The translations under genes and the position numbers were made by a program. A stretch of DNA of 64,000 bases from Fidelibacterota bacterium. Lineage in GTDB: Bacteria; Fidelibacterota; UBA8477; JABMPR01. Under the pieces are notes generated by a model. It was not told the origin of the DNA and made no database searches. It saw only the letters and a list, made by a program, of their open reading frames with translations. Every line of letters begins with the position of its first letter. The stretch's first letter is position 1. Shown piece after piece: positions 7,545 through 17,123 of the stretch. The DNA lies in NCBI GenBank assembly GCA_021734255.1, contig JAIPJM010000005.1, positions 1-64,000 of the forward strand, given 5' to 3'.

Positions 7545-8143
7545 AACTCACCACGTTTTCTTTATTGATCATATTGCTTTTCATTGGCCAGGTATTGGCT
7601 GAAGACAAAGCTGAATTGAGGTACAATACCGCTGGTGTGGATATGGAGATCCTGAGCTACGGTGGTAGTCTTGGTGGATTCTGGGCCTACCATGCCAAAC
7701 CCGGTATAGCAGTTGATGCAGAAGCTGACTGGAGCCTGGTCGAATCCAAGGACACCTTTTCCTACTTGAATTACTATGGACAACCCGTTTCGGTGAATAG
7801 TCGCAATTTGAGTTTTGTGAAACTGTTGCTCGGCGTGAACTGGTTTCCGTTCCTGGAAACGATGCACTCCTCAGTGCAGGTCGGTGGCTTTGCATCTGCA
7901 GGACCCCTGCTTTCATTGAACACAGCAGATGATGAGGGATTCCTTGATCGCTGGCAGGAAGTGGAGACTGATCTGACGCCCATGGTCAGAGCTGGTGTGA
8001 ACCTCCGGATCCTCACAGGGAATGGGTCATTCTATATTTTCAAAATTGGTTACGACTACGCCAGATTCGACCATGTGATCGATAGTCGTCAGACCTACCA
8101 GGGGCTCTTCTTTCAGGCTGGTATGGAGTTCCTTAATAAGTGA
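7541..8143 (+). CDS. Secreted, probably outer-membrane beta-barrel protein, function unknown
   Basis: This 200-residue product has a clean signal peptide (MKLTTFSLLIILLFIGQVLA, cut near residue 20). The mature part has alternating polar and hydrophobic strands rich in glycine and aromatics and ends in an aromatic-rich segment (LFFQAGMEFLNK). This pattern fits small outer-membrane barrels of diderm bacteria. It overlaps the upstream RsbW-like gene by ATGA, and the downstream rsmE starts within its stop. I cannot name a family. Confidence 0.7.
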   Translation: MKLTTFSLLIILLFIGQVLAEDKAELRYNTAGVDMEILSYGGSLGGFWAYHAKPGIAVDAEADWSLVESKDTFSYLNYYGQPVSVNSRNLSFVKLLLGVNWFPFLETMHSSVQVGGFASAGPLLSLNTADDEGFLDRWQEVETDLTPMVRAGVNLRILTGNGSFYIFKIGYDYARFDHVIDSRQTYQGLFFQAGMEFLNK

Positions 8144-8865
8144 TATCCGGGGAACAGGTTTATCTGCCTGAACTTGATCAGGGGCAGGAGCATATCTCCA
8201 TTACAGACAGGGAATACCACCACCTTATCAAGGTGCGTCGCTTTGTTGTTGGAGATGCGATCTGGGCAGTGAACGGGAAAGGATTAGCAGCTTTTTGTCG
8301 GATCGAAGCGATCTCAAATGATTCGGCTGAGCTGGGTATCAGTAAAATTGAGTCACACAGAGGGGAGCTGCCCCGCCATTTGACCCTGGCCATTGCTAAC
8401 CTGAAGGGTGATCATCTGGACCTGGTCGTGGAAAAAGCCACAGAATTAGGTGTCCATGAGATCATTCCTTTGATGACTGATCGCACGATAAAGAAGGGCT
8501 TGAAACAGGAACGTTTGAAGCGTATTGCTGTGTCTGCGATGAAGCAGAGCCGGCGGTCTCGACTCCCTGCTATCCATCCCTTGACTTCATTTCAGGAAAT
8601 GGTGTCGAGCAGGCAGGATGCATACCATCTATTCTGCCACGCTGATGAGAGCAGTGTTGAGTTAACAGTGAATAAAGAATTGAAAAAACAAAGAAATTTG
8701 ACTGTTCTGATTGGTCCTGAAGGTGATTGGTCAAAGGATGAAATTGATTTAGCATCCAATTCAGACTATACTTTCACGGGTCTGGGACCCAGACGCTTGC
8801 GCGCCGAAACAGCGGCAATTCATGCTGTTGGTTTATTGTCAGCACTACTTCAGGATCCCGCATAA
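8140..8865 (+). CDS. rsmE: 16S rRNA (uracil(1498)-N(3))-methyltransferase
   Basis: RsmE methylates U1498 of 16S rRNA using S-adenosylmethionine. The N-terminal PUA-like part contains ITDREYHHLIKVRR. The SPOUT fold follows with EKATELGVHEIIPL, the knot motif LIGPEGDWSKDEI and the C-terminal LGPRRLRAETAAIHAV. Length (241 residues) is normal. The start is GTG at 8140, overlapping the preceding stop codon (GTGA). Confidence 0.95.
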   Translation: MISGEQVYLPELDQGQEHISITDREYHHLIKVRRFVVGDAIWAVNGKGLAAFCRIEAISNDSAELGISKIESHRGELPRHLTLAIANLKGDHLDLVVEKATELGVHEIIPLMTDRTIKKGLKQERLKRIAVSAMKQSRRSRLPAIHPLTSFQEMVSSRQDAYHLFCHADESSVELTVNKELKKQRNLTVLIGPEGDWSKDEIDLASNSDYTFTGLGPRRLRAETAAIHAVGLLSALLQDPA

Positions 8866-8883
8866 CCCCGGATAGGAGAAAAC

Positions 8884-9228
8884 ATGTCACAAGATTGTAT
8901 TTTCTGTAAGATCATCAATGGAGATATTCCTGCAGATGTATTATACCAGGATGATGATGTTCTGGCATTCAATGATATCAGCCCTCAGGCACCAACCCAC
9001 ATACTTGTGATACCCAAGAACCATATCAGTGGTCCTGAAGCGCTGGGTGAGTCGGATGAAACCCTTGTCGGAAAACTGGTTCGGGTTGGAACAGACCTGG
9101 CAAAAGAGCGGGGCCTGACAGATGGTTATCGACTGGTAATGAATAATGGAGAACGCGCAGGACAAACGGTGTTCCATCTTCACATGCATGTGCTCGGTGG
9201 CAGAACCATGACCTGGCCTCCAGGCTAA
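8884..9228 (+). CDS. HIT-family nucleotide hydrolase (HinT-like)
   Basis: A 114-residue histidine-triad protein. It opens with DCIFCKIINGDIPADVLYQD, has the conserved APTHILVIPKNHI strand and ends with the catalytic triad HLHMHVLGG. HinT proteins hydrolyse nucleoside phosphoramidates such as aminoacyl-adenylates. The CxxC near the N-terminus (CIFC) may bind zinc, as in several bacterial members. An AGGAG ribosome-binding site precedes the ATG. It lies between rsmE and smc. Confidence 0.93.
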   Translation: MSQDCIFCKIINGDIPADVLYQDDDVLAFNDISPQAPTHILVIPKNHISGPEALGESDETLVGKLVRVGTDLAKERGLTDGYRLVMNNGERAGQTVFHLHMHVLGGRTMTWPPG

Positions 9229-9267
9229 AGCCACCTGTAAGTAGTACTGATACTAGAAAAGAAATAA

Positions 9268-12200
9268 ATGTATATATCCGATCTCGAAATCAAGGGTTTT
9301 AAGTCGTTCGCAGAACCCACCAAGATGAAATTTGCTGAAGGATTGACCTGTATTGTCGGTCCGAATGGCTGTGGGAAGACGAATGTGGTTGATGCCATTC
9401 GTTGGGTTATTGGTGAACAGAAATCATCGGTCCTCCGATCTCAGTCCATGCAGGACGTCATTTTCAGCGGTACGACCACACGCAAACAGTTGAATTATGC
9501 CGAAGTATCACTGACCATCCATAATGATAAGGGACTTCTACCAGTTGAATATACCGACGTTGAGATCACCCGCCGGGTCTTCCGTGATGGGGTAAGTGAA
9601 TTCTACATTAATAAGAATGCCTGTCGTCTCAAGGATATTCATGAACTATTTGTCGATACGGGTATGGGGTCAGATGCCTATTCAGTGATCGAGCTGAAAA
9701 TGGTAGAGTCCATCCTCAGTGATAATAAAGAAGAACGACGACGACTGATCGAGGAAGCCTCTGGGATAAACAAATATAAGCAGCAGCGGCGCTTGTCCAT
9801 GCGTCGACTTGATTCCACCGAGAATGATCTGGATCGAGTAAGCGACATCATCGCCGAGGTGGAGAAGAATGTCGGTAGTTTGAGGCGGCAGCTGGCTAAA
9901 TACAAAAGATTTGACCGCGTTCAGAATCAACTCAAAGATGATGAGATCGCTCTGGCTGTTTTCCAGACCCTTCAAGTGATGGAGCAGCTTGTGCCTATCC
10001 AGAAAGAGATCGCACAGATCGGGGATGGATATGGTGCCAGCGGAGAAGAAGTTAACATTGAAGAGAAGCGGGTGGAGGAAGCCAAAGAACAATTGGCCGT
10101 CATCGAGACTGAATTTCAGCAGCAGCAGAAAAAAGTTAACGATCAAAATGACATTCGAGTGGGGATTGAACAGCGCCTCCTGAGAGCAGAAGAAAAGATC
10201 AATGCCGCAAATGCAGCTCTGGATCGGATCAAGCTTGAGCTCAAAACACTGATCGAGAGAAAAGAATCTTCCCACGAATTGAAAGCCAACCTGCAAAATC
10301 AGATCGCCCATCTCCAACCCAGGATCGAAGAAGCCAAAGAGAAGGATGATGTCCTGAAACAGGCCTTCGAGAAAGCGGTGGAGCAGTACCGAGAAGCCAA
10401 ATCGGACCTGGATGCCAAAAATCAGATATTGCTGGATCTGATCAATCAACTCAGCGATGTGAACCAGCAGAAAAGCCACCAGGAAGCTGCATTGAATCAG
10501 TATGAAAAGAGCCTGGAGCACTTGACGACCAAGAAGACCCGCTTGATCGACTCTAAGAATGAATATCAGCAGGAACTGGATCTGGTCGGGAATGATTACT
10601 CTGATGCAGAGAAGCATTATGCCGAGCTGGACAAAAAAGTGGGTGAGCTGGAAGTTGAATTCCAGAAAACACAAGAACAGCTCAATGAGACTCGGGAAGC
10701 TTTGGCAAATAAGCGGGGGCGTCGCGTCAGTGTTGAGAATCAACTCGGTTTCTTCGAAGAATTGCTGGAGTCAGGCGAAGGGTATTCCCGCGGTGTGCGA
10801 GCATTGCTGGAAACAGACCCAAAAAAACTGGGCATTCTAGGTACAGTAGCTGATCTCATCACGGTTGATGAGCAGTATGAAGCAGCCATTCAGACTGCAC
10901 TGGGCTCACTGGCTGAAGCACTGGTCACCAAGGATCGGAAGTCAGCCTACAAAGCCATCTCAGCTTTGCGGGAGGAACAATCGGGTACAGCAACCTTCCT
11001 GCCTCTGGATCCCCTGGGAAAATCAAAGCAGAATTCAGCAGCACTGCTTAAAGGAGATCATGTGATCGGTCCTGTATTGGATCATGTAACACCTGGTAGC
11101 GGTTATGAAGGACTGGCAAATCTCCTGCTGGGCGATGTTGTGCTGGTTACAGATGAATTTACCCCGGACTGGGGGACCATGACTGGCCGCGCTGTCAGTC
11201 TGAACGGTACTATGTACGATCCAACAGGCGCCATCATTGGTGGTGCTGGTGGTGAAGGAGCGGACACGCTCATTGGTCGCAAGGATCGGGTTCAGCGCTT
11301 GAGAAAACAGTACACCACATTGATAGATGAGATCGAAGCATTGAGTGCATCGATCGAGAAATTCCATGCCCAGGCTGGGAATCTTGAAAGAGAGATCCGA
11401 ACGGCCAAGACCTCCCGGGATGATCAGCGCCAGATCCTGCTGGAAGTTGAGCGCAAAAACTCGAGAGCCCAGTATGGCATCAACTCTACAGAGGCAGATG
11501 CAAAAGGGGTGGATCAGGAGATCACGGACATTCAGCAGGCCATTGAGGATGCAAAAGCCAAGATCAGCAAAACTGCACCCCAGATGGAAAAGATCCAGGC
11601 TGAGCGAAAAACCCAGGAGGCCGAACTCCACGCTATGGAATCAGCGCTACAGGTCCTGCTTAATGAGCGCGACCAGGCCAGTGAGTCCGCTCAAGCCAGC
11701 CGCCTGGAGCATGTGAACCTGACCAGTGAATTACGAAACCTGGAAACCCGTCTGAATAGCATCAATGAAACCATCACTGATATCAGATCCAGACAGGAAA
11801 CCCTTGAGAGTGAAAAAGTGCTTCAGGCTGAGACACTGTCATCTAACCAGATCATTCTGGATGAGCAGAATAAGGCCTTGGTCTCAGTCAAAACAGTTCT
11901 TGAGCGAGAAGCTGAGATCCTGGCTGATATTTCTGATAAGGTACAGATCAAACGATCTGCCTTGAATGAATTTGAAATTCGATTGCGGGATCATCATCAT
12001 CAACGGGAAGCTGCCGCCGAAAAATTGAGAGAACTTTCGGTGCGGGCCACGAATTTTGAGGCTCAGAAATCCCACATCGCTGACCGGATCCAGGAGAAAT
12101 ACCAGACCGACCTTCCCCTCGACCTGGATATGGTTGAATTTGACCTGGAGCAGATCGAGAAACGCATTAAGCGCAGTCAGCGCTTCATTGAGAATCTGGG

Positions 12201-12789
12201 ACCCATCAATATGGGTGTCCAGGATGAATTTGATGCAGAACAGGGACGCTTGAATTTTCTCAAGGAACAGGAAGCTGACCTTGTGGAAGCCAAAACCAGT
12301 TTGCTGGAGACGATCTCCAAGTTGGATCGCATCGCCAGAAGGCAGTTCCGTGAGACTTTTGGCTTGATCCAGGAGCACTTTAAAGGCACATTTTCCATGC
12401 TTTTCGATGGGGGAGATGCAAATCTTATGCTGGAAGACCCTGATGACCTGCTTGAAAGTGATATTATCATCAAGGCGACACCGCGAGGGAAGAAGACCCA
12501 GAATTTGAAAATGTTATCAGCCGGAGAGAAAGCACTCACAGCAATTGCCTTGCTCTTCGCGATCTATCAAGTAAAACCCAGTCCGTATTGTGTGCTGGAT
12601 GAGATCGATGCCCCACTTGATGATCGAAACATACGTAAGTATACGAAAATGCTGGAGCATTTTACGACACACACACAATTCATTGTTATTACCCATAACA
12701 AACTGACCATGGAAGCAGCCAAGTATCTATACGGGGTGACCATGGAAGAGGAAGGAGTGTCTCGCCTTGTTTCAGTACAATTCAATTAA
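9268..12789 (+). CDS. smc: Chromosome segregation protein SMC
   Basis: SMC is the ATPase arm of the bacterial condensin that loops and separates chromosomes. The 1173-residue protein has a Walker A motif GPNGCGKTNV (31-40), a first long coiled coil, a glycine-rich hinge around residues 500-670, a second coiled coil and a C-terminal head. The head carries the signature LSAGEKALTAIALL and Walker B region YCVLDEIDAPLDD. Length is typical. Its partners scpA and scpB are at 55.4-56.7 kb. The end overlaps the next gene by 23 bases in another frame. Confidence 0.97.
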   Translation: MYISDLEIKGFKSFAEPTKMKFAEGLTCIVGPNGCGKTNVVDAIRWVIGEQKSSVLRSQSMQDVIFSGTTTRKQLNYAEVSLTIHNDKGLLPVEYTDVEITRRVFRDGVSEFYINKNACRLKDIHELFVDTGMGSDAYSVIELKMVESILSDNKEERRRLIEEASGINKYKQQRRLSMRRLDSTENDLDRVSDIIAEVEKNVGSLRRQLAKYKRFDRVQNQLKDDEIALAVFQTLQVMEQLVPIQKEIAQIGDGYGASGEEVNIEEKRVEEAKEQLAVIETEFQQQQKKVNDQNDIRVGIEQRLLRAEEKINAANAALDRIKLELKTLIERKESSHELKANLQNQIAHLQPRIEEAKEKDDVLKQAFEKAVEQYREAKSDLDAKNQILLDLINQLSDVNQQKSHQEAALNQYEKSLEHLTTKKTRLIDSKNEYQQELDLVGNDYSDAEKHYAELDKKVGELEVEFQKTQEQLNETREALANKRGRRVSVENQLGFFEELLESGEGYSRGVRALLETDPKKLGILGTVADLITVDEQYEAAIQTALGSLAEALVTKDRKSAYKAISALREEQSGTATFLPLDPLGKSKQNSAALLKGDHVIGPVLDHVTPGSGYEGLANLLLGDVVLVTDEFTPDWGTMTGRAVSLNGTMYDPTGAIIGGAGGEGADTLIGRKDRVQRLRKQYTTLIDEIEALSASIEKFHAQAGNLEREIRTAKTSRDDQRQILLEVERKNSRAQYGINSTEADAKGVDQEITDIQQAIEDAKAKISKTAPQMEKIQAERKTQEAELHAMESALQVLLNERDQASESAQASRLEHVNLTSELRNLETRLNSINETITDIRSRQETLESEKVLQAETLSSNQIILDEQNKALVSVKTVLEREAEILADISDKVQIKRSALNEFEIRLRDHHHQREAAAEKLRELSVRATNFEAQKSHIADRIQEKYQTDLPLDLDMVEFDLEQIEKRIKRSQRFIENLGPINMGVQDEFDAEQGRLNFLKEQEADLVEAKTSLLETISKLDRIARRQFRETFGLIQEHFKGTFSMLFDGGDANLMLEDPDDLLESDIIIKATPRGKKTQNLKMLSAGEKALTAIALLFAIYQVKPSPYCVLDEIDAPLDDRNIRKYTKMLEHFTTHTQFIVITHNKLTMEAAKYLYGVTMEEEGVSRLVSVQFN

Positions 12790-14125
12790 GTTTGTTGCGG
12801 TTCTGACCATTTTAACGGCAGGTATCTGTGCCGCAGGTGATTATGAGGATGTTGATCTGGGGGTCTCCCTGGACTATTCAAGATTTTCAATAGAGGGCGG
12901 TGTCTATCTGGATGTTTACCTCCTGGTACCACAAGCCAATATGACCTTTGCCAAGACCTCAGATGGTCTGGCTGCAAACGTCATCTTTCAGGCAGCTCTG
13001 CTCCAGGGAGATGTGGTGCCCTATGAGCCGGATCGTTGGCAACGCATTTTCAGAGTGAAGGATCAGGATGTGGTCGCAAAGCTTGGATTTTCTCCTGATA
13101 TAACCAAGTTTTTTGTGCAAGAAGGTGAATATACCCTGCAAGTAGATATCCTGGATGCGAATTCAAATCGCCGCCAGAGAATTAGACGGCCAGTTAGTTT
13201 GAAAAACTTTCCAGAGGGTGAGCTGAGTTTTTCAGATATTACCCTGGCTTCAAAGATCGAGAAAGCCAAGCAGGAAAACGAGTTCACCAAATACGGTCAC
13301 GATGTCCTGCCAAATGCAGAACGTACCTTCACCTCACTGCTCCCGGTCCTGTATTATTTCTTCGAAGTTTATGGACTTTCGGATGGAGGCAAATATGAAG
13401 TCTCCACAGTGATCAAGAACTTGTCAGATAAGATTGTAAAAGAATTGCCAGTCAGGCCCAAGCAATCCCCGGGAACCTCTGCCGTAGAATGGGGCGGGAT
13501 CAATACATCCGGACTTAAAAATGGCATCTATTCCCTGGTGGTCACTGTGACGGATCTGGGATCAGGCACGAGTGTCACTCATGATAAGACCTTTTATATT
13601 GTCAAACCAATTGTCGCTGGCGAATCCATGGCAGAAGCGAATGAGTACACCGATGTGACCGAAGACGATCTCGATAAGATCTTTGAAATGGTCAATGTGG
13701 TGATGACTGCCAATGAGAAACGATTGTATAAGAAATCAAATCCTGAGGGAAAGCGGAAGACCCTCGTCGCCTTCTGGCAGCGCAAGGACCCTGATAGTTC
13801 AACGCCTGTCAATGAATTCAAACAAGAATTCTATCGCCGGGTCCAACTGGCCAATGCGGAGTTTGGAAAGGGAAATACAGAGGGGTGGAAGACTGACCGC
13901 GGCAGGGTTCTGATCCAGTACGGCCCACCGAGCAATATCGAGAAAAGCCTGATGAGTATTGGACAGCGGCCCTGGGAGGGTTGGTACTACTATGATATGG
14001 AAGGTGGAGTGGAATTCATCTTCGTTGATCGTTCAGGATTTGGGCGCTTTGACCTGGTGCACTCCACGGCACGTAGCGAATTAGAAGACCAGAATTGGTC
14101 CAGGTTCCTGAATTCACGAGATTAG
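12767..14125 (+). CDS. GWxTD domain-containing secreted protein
   Basis: The 452-residue protein has an N-terminal signal peptide (hydrophobic to about residue 20, AGICAAG) and a beta-rich middle. Its C-terminal half carries the GWxTD signature (EGWKTDRGRVLIQYGPP) followed by WYYYDMEGGVEFIFVDRSGFG. This domain is seen mainly in FCB-group and related diderms, and its function is not established. The start is TTG at 12767, inside smc, with an AAGGAG about 9 bases upstream. It probably acts in the periplasm or at the outer membrane. Some relatives occur as long multi-copy families; here it is single. Confidence 0.85.
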   Translation: MFQYNSIKFVAVLTILTAGICAAGDYEDVDLGVSLDYSRFSIEGGVYLDVYLLVPQANMTFAKTSDGLAANVIFQAALLQGDVVPYEPDRWQRIFRVKDQDVVAKLGFSPDITKFFVQEGEYTLQVDILDANSNRRQRIRRPVSLKNFPEGELSFSDITLASKIEKAKQENEFTKYGHDVLPNAERTFTSLLPVLYYFFEVYGLSDGGKYEVSTVIKNLSDKIVKELPVRPKQSPGTSAVEWGGINTSGLKNGIYSLVVTVTDLGSGTSVTHDKTFYIVKPIVAGESMAEANEYTDVTEDDLDKIFEMVNVVMTANEKRLYKKSNPEGKRKTLVAFWQRKDPDSSTPVNEFKQEFYRRVQLANAEFGKGNTEGWKTDRGRVLIQYGPPSNIEKSLMSIGQRPWEGWYYYDMEGGVEFIFVDRSGFGRFDLVHSTARSELEDQNWSRFLNSRD

Positions 14126-14134
14126 GCTGAACCA

Positions 14135-15013
14135 TTGAGAGTACGTGCAGGCATAGATATTGGGGGAACGAAGGTGCGTATTGGTATCATCGATGATGAT
14201 GCTGTGATTTTGCAGTTGGCAGATAAAATAGCTGTCTCCGGGTTCTCGAACGGTGGAGAAATGGTTGCCGCGGTTTCGAAGCAGATCAGATCCATCTTAT
14301 CTCAAAACCCCGAATTTGAATTAGCCGGTGTTGGAATTGGTGCGCCAGGTCCCCTGAATGCAGATTTCACTGAAGTGCTGGATACGCCGAACACTCCCAT
14401 CATTCAAAATTTTCCACTCGTGGCGGAGTTCAAGAAACATTTTGATTGCCCGGTTCTGATGAACAATGATGCCAATGTGTTCGTGCTGGGCGAGGCCAAT
14501 GGTGGCGCAGGCAAGGGTGAATCCTTCGTTTACGGGATCACACTGGGAACTGGTTATGGTCACGGATTTGTCTGGGATGGCAAAATACTGAGCGGCGCAC
14601 ATGGCACCGCTACTGAATACGGCCTCGCCCCTTACAATGATGGCACCTTTGAAACCTACGCCTCAGGACCGGCTCTTGAACGGAATTATCAGAACATCGC
14701 TGGACAGGAAAAACCAGGGATTGAGATCTTTGAATTGGCACAGGCAGGTGATCCACATGCCCTGTCTGCCTGGAGTCTACTCGGCAGGTCGGTGGGCCAT
14801 TCCCTGGTGTATGTAAACCACCTCCTGGATCCCGGTATCATTGTTGTCGGTGGATCACTGGCAGCCGGATTCGATTTCTTTATTCAATCTTTGAGAGAGG
14901 TGGTGGATGCTCATCTCTTCCCAAATCAGCAGGGGAATTTGAAGATCGTTCCTGCTGAGCTCGGCGATGCTGCGCCTGTGATCGGTGCTGCATCACTCAT
15001 ACCTATTCGCTAA
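14135..15013 (+). CDS. ROK-family sugar kinase (glucokinase-like), zinc site missing
   Basis: ROK kinases phosphorylate hexoses or N-acetylhexosamines. The ATP-binding DIGGTKVRIGIID motif, the catalytic NNDANVFVLGEA and TLGTGYGHGFV are present. In most ROK proteins an EHGH histidine and a CxCGxxGCxE zinc loop follow. Here the matching region reads ATEYGLAPYNDGTFETYASG, keeping the glutamate but none of the cysteines. The substrate is therefore uncertain. The start is TTG at 14135 with only a weak AGG upstream. Its 292 residues are slightly short. It ends the block that began at folB. Confidence 0.85.
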   Translation: MRVRAGIDIGGTKVRIGIIDDDAVILQLADKIAVSGFSNGGEMVAAVSKQIRSILSQNPEFELAGVGIGAPGPLNADFTEVLDTPNTPIIQNFPLVAEFKKHFDCPVLMNNDANVFVLGEANGGAGKGESFVYGITLGTGYGHGFVWDGKILSGAHGTATEYGLAPYNDGTFETYASGPALERNYQNIAGQEKPGIEIFELAQAGDPHALSAWSLLGRSVGHSLVYVNHLLDPGIIVVGGSLAAGFDFFIQSLREVVDAHLFPNQQGNLKIVPAELGDAAPVIGAASLIPIR

Positions 15014-15038
15014 CCTATTCATATAATTGAGATCACGC

Positions 15039-15054
15039 CACGCGATAACGCGTG
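15039..15054. repeat. Hairpin CACGCG-ATAA-CGCGTG after the ROK gene
   Basis: A perfect 6-bp stem with a 4-nt loop lies 26 bp past the ROK stop codon. No U-run follows, so it is at best a weak terminator or processing hairpin. Confidence 0.35.
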
Positions 15055-15120
15055 TGACTCTGATGGTTTATTGGACCTTCATCCGATGAATGGTATCAAT
15101 CCAAATGAATAGAGGTGCCT

Positions 15121-15807
15121 ATGCGATCCTTGAGAGCTACTCTCGCTACTCACTCAAAAATTGTCGTCGACCTGGTGTTCCCACCGCTCTGCTTGATATG
15201 TGGTAAGCGAATGCAGGATGAAGCCTACCTGTGTAAAAACTGTCTTGATGGCTTCGTTCTGAGAGAAAACCCGGTGGACAAATTCTCAATTTCAGGAGAG
15301 GTCTATATTACAACGACCTGGGCTTTGTTTGACTTTGATGCGAATTTTCAAAGTCTGATCCACCATCTGAAATATTCTAGAAAGCGCAAGCCGATCATCA
15401 GAACCCTGGACTACTATGAATCACAGATCATGGATCTGATTCTGCACCCAACATATGATTATGTTGTTCCAGTTCCGCTTCACCCGAGGAAGCAAAGGGA
15501 GCGGGGTTATAATCAGACCCAGGTGGTCTGTGAATGGTTCGCCCCCCGAATGAAAGCCCAGTTGGGCGGGCATCTGGTGGTCAGAACCACTTATACCAGG
15601 AGTCAGACCAAACTCAATGCGCTCGAGCGGGAGAAGAACGTCCAGAAAGCCTTCAAATATTCCGGAAAGGCTGAGCTGGCAGGTGCTTCTATTCTGATCA
15701 TTGATGATGTGCTCACAACCGGAGCGACATCCAATGCATTGGCTCATGAATTGCTAAATAATGGTGCAGGAGGCGTCGATCTGATTACCTTGTCATCACC
15801 AGCCTAG
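15121..15807 (+). CDS. ComF-family phosphoribosyltransferase-like protein
   Basis: The protein combines an N-terminal cysteine cluster (CLICGKRM...CKNC), a likely zinc ribbon, with a C-terminal PRTase fold. The fold has the PRPP-binding motif LIIDDVLTTGATSNALA and the family motif QRERGYNQ. ComF proteins act in DNA uptake in competent bacteria, but most family members are uncharacterised. I prefer the ATG at 15121, which has a GAGG 5 bases upstream, over the GTG at 15115. It stands alone between two small intergenic gaps. Confidence 0.9.
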   Translation: MRSLRATLATHSKIVVDLVFPPLCLICGKRMQDEAYLCKNCLDGFVLRENPVDKFSISGEVYITTTWALFDFDANFQSLIHHLKYSRKRKPIIRTLDYYESQIMDLILHPTYDYVVPVPLHPRKQRERGYNQTQVVCEWFAPRMKAQLGGHLVVRTTYTRSQTKLNALEREKNVQKAFKYSGKAELAGASILIIDDVLTTGATSNALAHELLNNGAGGVDLITLSSPA

Positions 15808-15925
15808 AGTATGGCTTGCTTTGGTCTGGTTTTTGTAGTAACGTACATGTGAGTTACTAGGATGAAAAGAACATATAAACATAATAATCACAATATTTTA
15901 AAAAATAAGTTTGGAGAGCCTGGTT

Positions 15926-17110
15926 ATGAAGAAGTATACTGACCCCCCGCAATTGAATGTTTCGAGAAGATTCCCTGACAATATGATGAGTGCCCACGCA
16001 TTAACACTCAAAGCAAAGCAGGGTGATAAAGGTGGCAAAAAAGTAGCCTCTTATGCAATTCCAGCATTCAATATTACCACAATTCAAGGCATCAATGCTG
16101 CTTTCGATGCATTTGAAACACTGGGATCCTCCGGCCTCCTGGCGCTCTCTAATAGTGCCCTGAAGCATTTCAGTGCCGGCGATCCGATCAGTGGGCTCGA
16201 AATAGCTTCCGCTTACATTCAGGCCAGAGCCAAGCGATCAAGCATAAAGGTAGCAACCCATCTGGATCATGGCGATTATACCACAGAATCTGGTAGAAAA
16301 GTGGTCCAGGGTGCCGTTCAGCATCTTACCAGTGTCATGGCTGACAACTCAACGGATCATGCCAATAAGGTTGCCCGCTCCCTGGAAGAGAACATTGCGT
16401 ATACACGTGAAGTAGTTGATATGGCTCATCCCCTGGGTGTGTCTGTAGAGGGTGAACTGGGCGTACTGGCAGGAGAAGAAGACGAAGATACCAAATCAGA
16501 ATTCTCCACCTATACCAACCCTGACGAATTCGAGCAGTTCATTACAGAAACAGGTGTACTCATGGTTGCCCCAACCATAGGTACCATGCATGGACCCAAT
16601 AAGGGCAAGCCAGGCACCAAAGTAAAATTGAACATCGAACTGGCTCATGAGCTACTCAAGATCGCTGACCAGGTCCAGCCTGAGACCATTTTTGTGGCCC
16701 ACGGCGCATCTACCCTGTATCCACAGGTCGTTGACTATGCCGTTGAGCAATTGGAAGCCATCGGTTCCAGCATGGCAGAGAGATACGGCCAGACCTGGAA
16801 GAACTTCGTTGGTACTGACTGGGAACAGATTCAGGGTTTAATTGGTGCTGGATTTGCCAAGATCAATACCGACACTGAAAATCGTCAGACATTTCTCAGT
16901 GCGCTTCTTGGCGCCATCAACGAGAACTCGGCTAAGATCGATATCCGCTGGTATGATAAGAAGACCACGGAAGCGCTTACCCAGAGTTATCTGATCAAAT
17001 TGATCATGGCCGAGAATTATGGCGTCTGGCATGAGCCCAAGATCAACGTCGATAAATTTAAATTCGACCTGAATACCTCATTGGCTGATGCCTTAGCAGC
17101 AGCTAAGTAA
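15926..17110 (+). CDS. fba: Class II fructose-bisphosphate aldolase, divergent long form
   Basis: The enzyme interconverts fructose-1,6-bisphosphate with DHAP and glyceraldehyde-3-phosphate. Class II metal-site motifs are visible: HLDHGDY (112-118), VSVEGELG, IGTMHGPNKGKPGTKV and FVAHGAST in place of the usual LVLHGGSG. A GFAKINTDTENR motif follows, matching the KiNidTd motif. At 394 residues it is longer than the usual 300-350, with extra sequence at the N-terminus and within the C-terminal half. The ATG at 15926 follows a GGAGAG site; a TTG at 15911 is less likely. The next genes are pgk and tpiA, supporting a glycolytic role. Confidence 0.88.
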   Translation: MKKYTDPPQLNVSRRFPDNMMSAHALTLKAKQGDKGGKKVASYAIPAFNITTIQGINAAFDAFETLGSSGLLALSNSALKHFSAGDPISGLEIASAYIQARAKRSSIKVATHLDHGDYTTESGRKVVQGAVQHLTSVMADNSTDHANKVARSLEENIAYTREVVDMAHPLGVSVEGELGVLAGEEDEDTKSEFSTYTNPDEFEQFITETGVLMVAPTIGTMHGPNKGKPGTKVKLNIELAHELLKIADQVQPETIFVAHGASTLYPQVVDYAVEQLEAIGSSMAERYGQTWKNFVGTDWEQIQGLIGAGFAKINTDTENRQTFLSALLGAINENSAKIDIRWYDKKTTEALTQSYLIKLIMAENYGVWHEPKINVDKFKFDLNTSLADALAAAK

Positions 17111-17123
17111 CAGCCTGGGAGTA

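Noticed and set aside
9682-10743. 353-codon minus-strand frame, leucine/phenylalanine-rich
   Set aside because: It lies wholly antisense to smc; its hydrophobic make-up is the mirror of a glutamate/lysine-rich coiled coil.
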